In this document: positions 63,613 through 64,000 of the stretch, one piece after another
Layout of the letters: every line of letters starts with the position of its first letter
Position numbering within the stretch: the stretch's first letter is position 1
Assembly (NCBI RefSeq): GCF_001941445.1
Contig: NZ_CP009245.1
Location: 1,077,992-1,141,991 of the forward strand
Direction of reading: 5' to 3'
Source of the DNA: Corynebacterium aquilae DSM 44791
Lineage (GTDB): Bacteria > Actinomycetota > Actinomycetes > Mycobacteriales > Mycobacteriaceae
Length of the DNA stretch: 64,000 bases
Translations under genes and position numbers: made by a program
The notes under the pieces: generated by a model
The model's input: only the letters and a program-made list of their open reading frames with translations
Told to the model about the DNA's origin: nothing
Databases searched by the model: none

Positions 63613-64000
63613 ATGACCCCCAAACGCCACACCCGGATCCCAGCACCAGGGCCACTGCGTGGGGTAAAACACGACGGCCGACGCAGCTGGCGTGGCATCA
63701 CATTCGGCCGCATCGAACCAGGCCACGGCCGCTGGCGACCCCCTACACCAGAACCCACCTGGACCGAACAACGCGTCGCCGACGCCTACCAACCACCAGC
63801 CCTCCAACCCGTCTACTCCTGGCAAGACCGCACCACCGGCACCGAAGACTGCCTCACCCTCGACATCGTGCGGCCCAACACCGACGAGACACTGCCCGTC
63901 GTCGTCTACTTCCACGGCGGCAGCTTCATCCTCGGCGCCAGCCACCAAGCCATCCTCCGCGGCCACCAATTCGTCACCGACCTCAACGTCGTCTACGTCT
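63613..64000 (+). CDS. Type-B carboxylesterase, N-terminal part (runs off the window)
   Basis: 129 residues are visible: an N-terminal GPLRGVKHDGRRSWRGITFGRIEPGHGRWRPP (the usual LRG...F.GI.YA.P.VG..R pattern in a variant form), TEDCLTLDIVRP (the EDCLxLNV signature 2 of type-B esterases) and LPVVVYFHGGSFILGA with the oxyanion HGG. The catalytic Ser/Glu/His lie beyond the window. No signal peptide is seen. An esterase/lipase gene next to aroE is also found in other corynebacteria, so this is the host flank of the prophage. The start ATG is supported by the -10 box 6 nt upstream. Confidence 0.9.
   Translation, partial: MTPKRHTRIPAPGPLRGVKHDGRRSWRGITFGRIEPGHGRWRPPTPEPTWTEQRVADAYQPPALQPVYSWQDRTTGTEDCLTLDIVRPNTDETLPVVVYFHGGSFILGASHQAILRGHQFVTDLNVVYV

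Overview
The window looks like a chromosomal segment of a Corynebacterium species, or a very close mycolate-forming actinomycete. The evidence is the gene content and order: mshB, fdxC, dapC, dapD with a dapD paralogue, aroP, dapE, a LOG-family gene, glgA/glgC, sigE/anti-sigma/tatB, mrp, the fused odhA typical of Corynebacteriales, and aroE. Several start codons lie 6-9 nt downstream of a TAnnnT -10 box, which fits the leaderless transcripts common in this group.

Region 1 (1-37.8 kb) is host core genome. It covers mycothiol synthesis (mshB), a 7Fe ferredoxin (fdxC), the succinylase branch of lysine/diaminopimelate synthesis (dapC, dapD, dapD paralogue, dapE) with an AroP-type permease between the two dapD genes, a LOG/DivIVA-domain pair, a DUF3117 micro-protein and an rRNA-methyltransferase-like gene. 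Next come an acetolactate decarboxylase-GH32-like operon, the divergent glycogen genes glgA and glgC, an O-methyltransferase, the envelope-stress set sigE-anti-sigma-tatB, mrp, DUF1003, an MgtE-like protein without membrane domain, corA, a lipoprotein, odhA, a 1285-residue double ABC exporter and aroE.

Region 2 (about 37.8-63.6 kb) is a defective siphovirus prophage inserted between aroE and a type-B carboxylesterase. A 13-bp direct repeat (AACCATGTTTATT) marks its ends, and a repeated TGGTCTT motif beside both ends looks like integrase arm sites. The left copy of the core contains the aroE start codon. The prophage keeps head, tail, fibre and lysis genes. Integrase N-terminus, repressor, replication, terminase and portal are gone, and an IS110-family element sits exactly at that deletion junction. 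A second element, an IS256-family insertion with an 8-bp target duplication, splits the giant tape-measure gene in two. Without it the gene would encode about 2127 residues.

The most striking system is in the head module. A MuF/VG15-type minor head protein carries a C-terminal EndoU-like nuclease domain and is followed at once by a small acidic gene with its own ribosome binding site, a likely immunity protein. This would be a virion-borne toxin-antitoxin pair kept in a decaying prophage. The reconstructed empty attachment site also shows aroE and the esterase as divergent leaderless genes with overlapping -10 boxes, only 18 bp between their start codons. Prophage integration therefore removed the aroE promoter.
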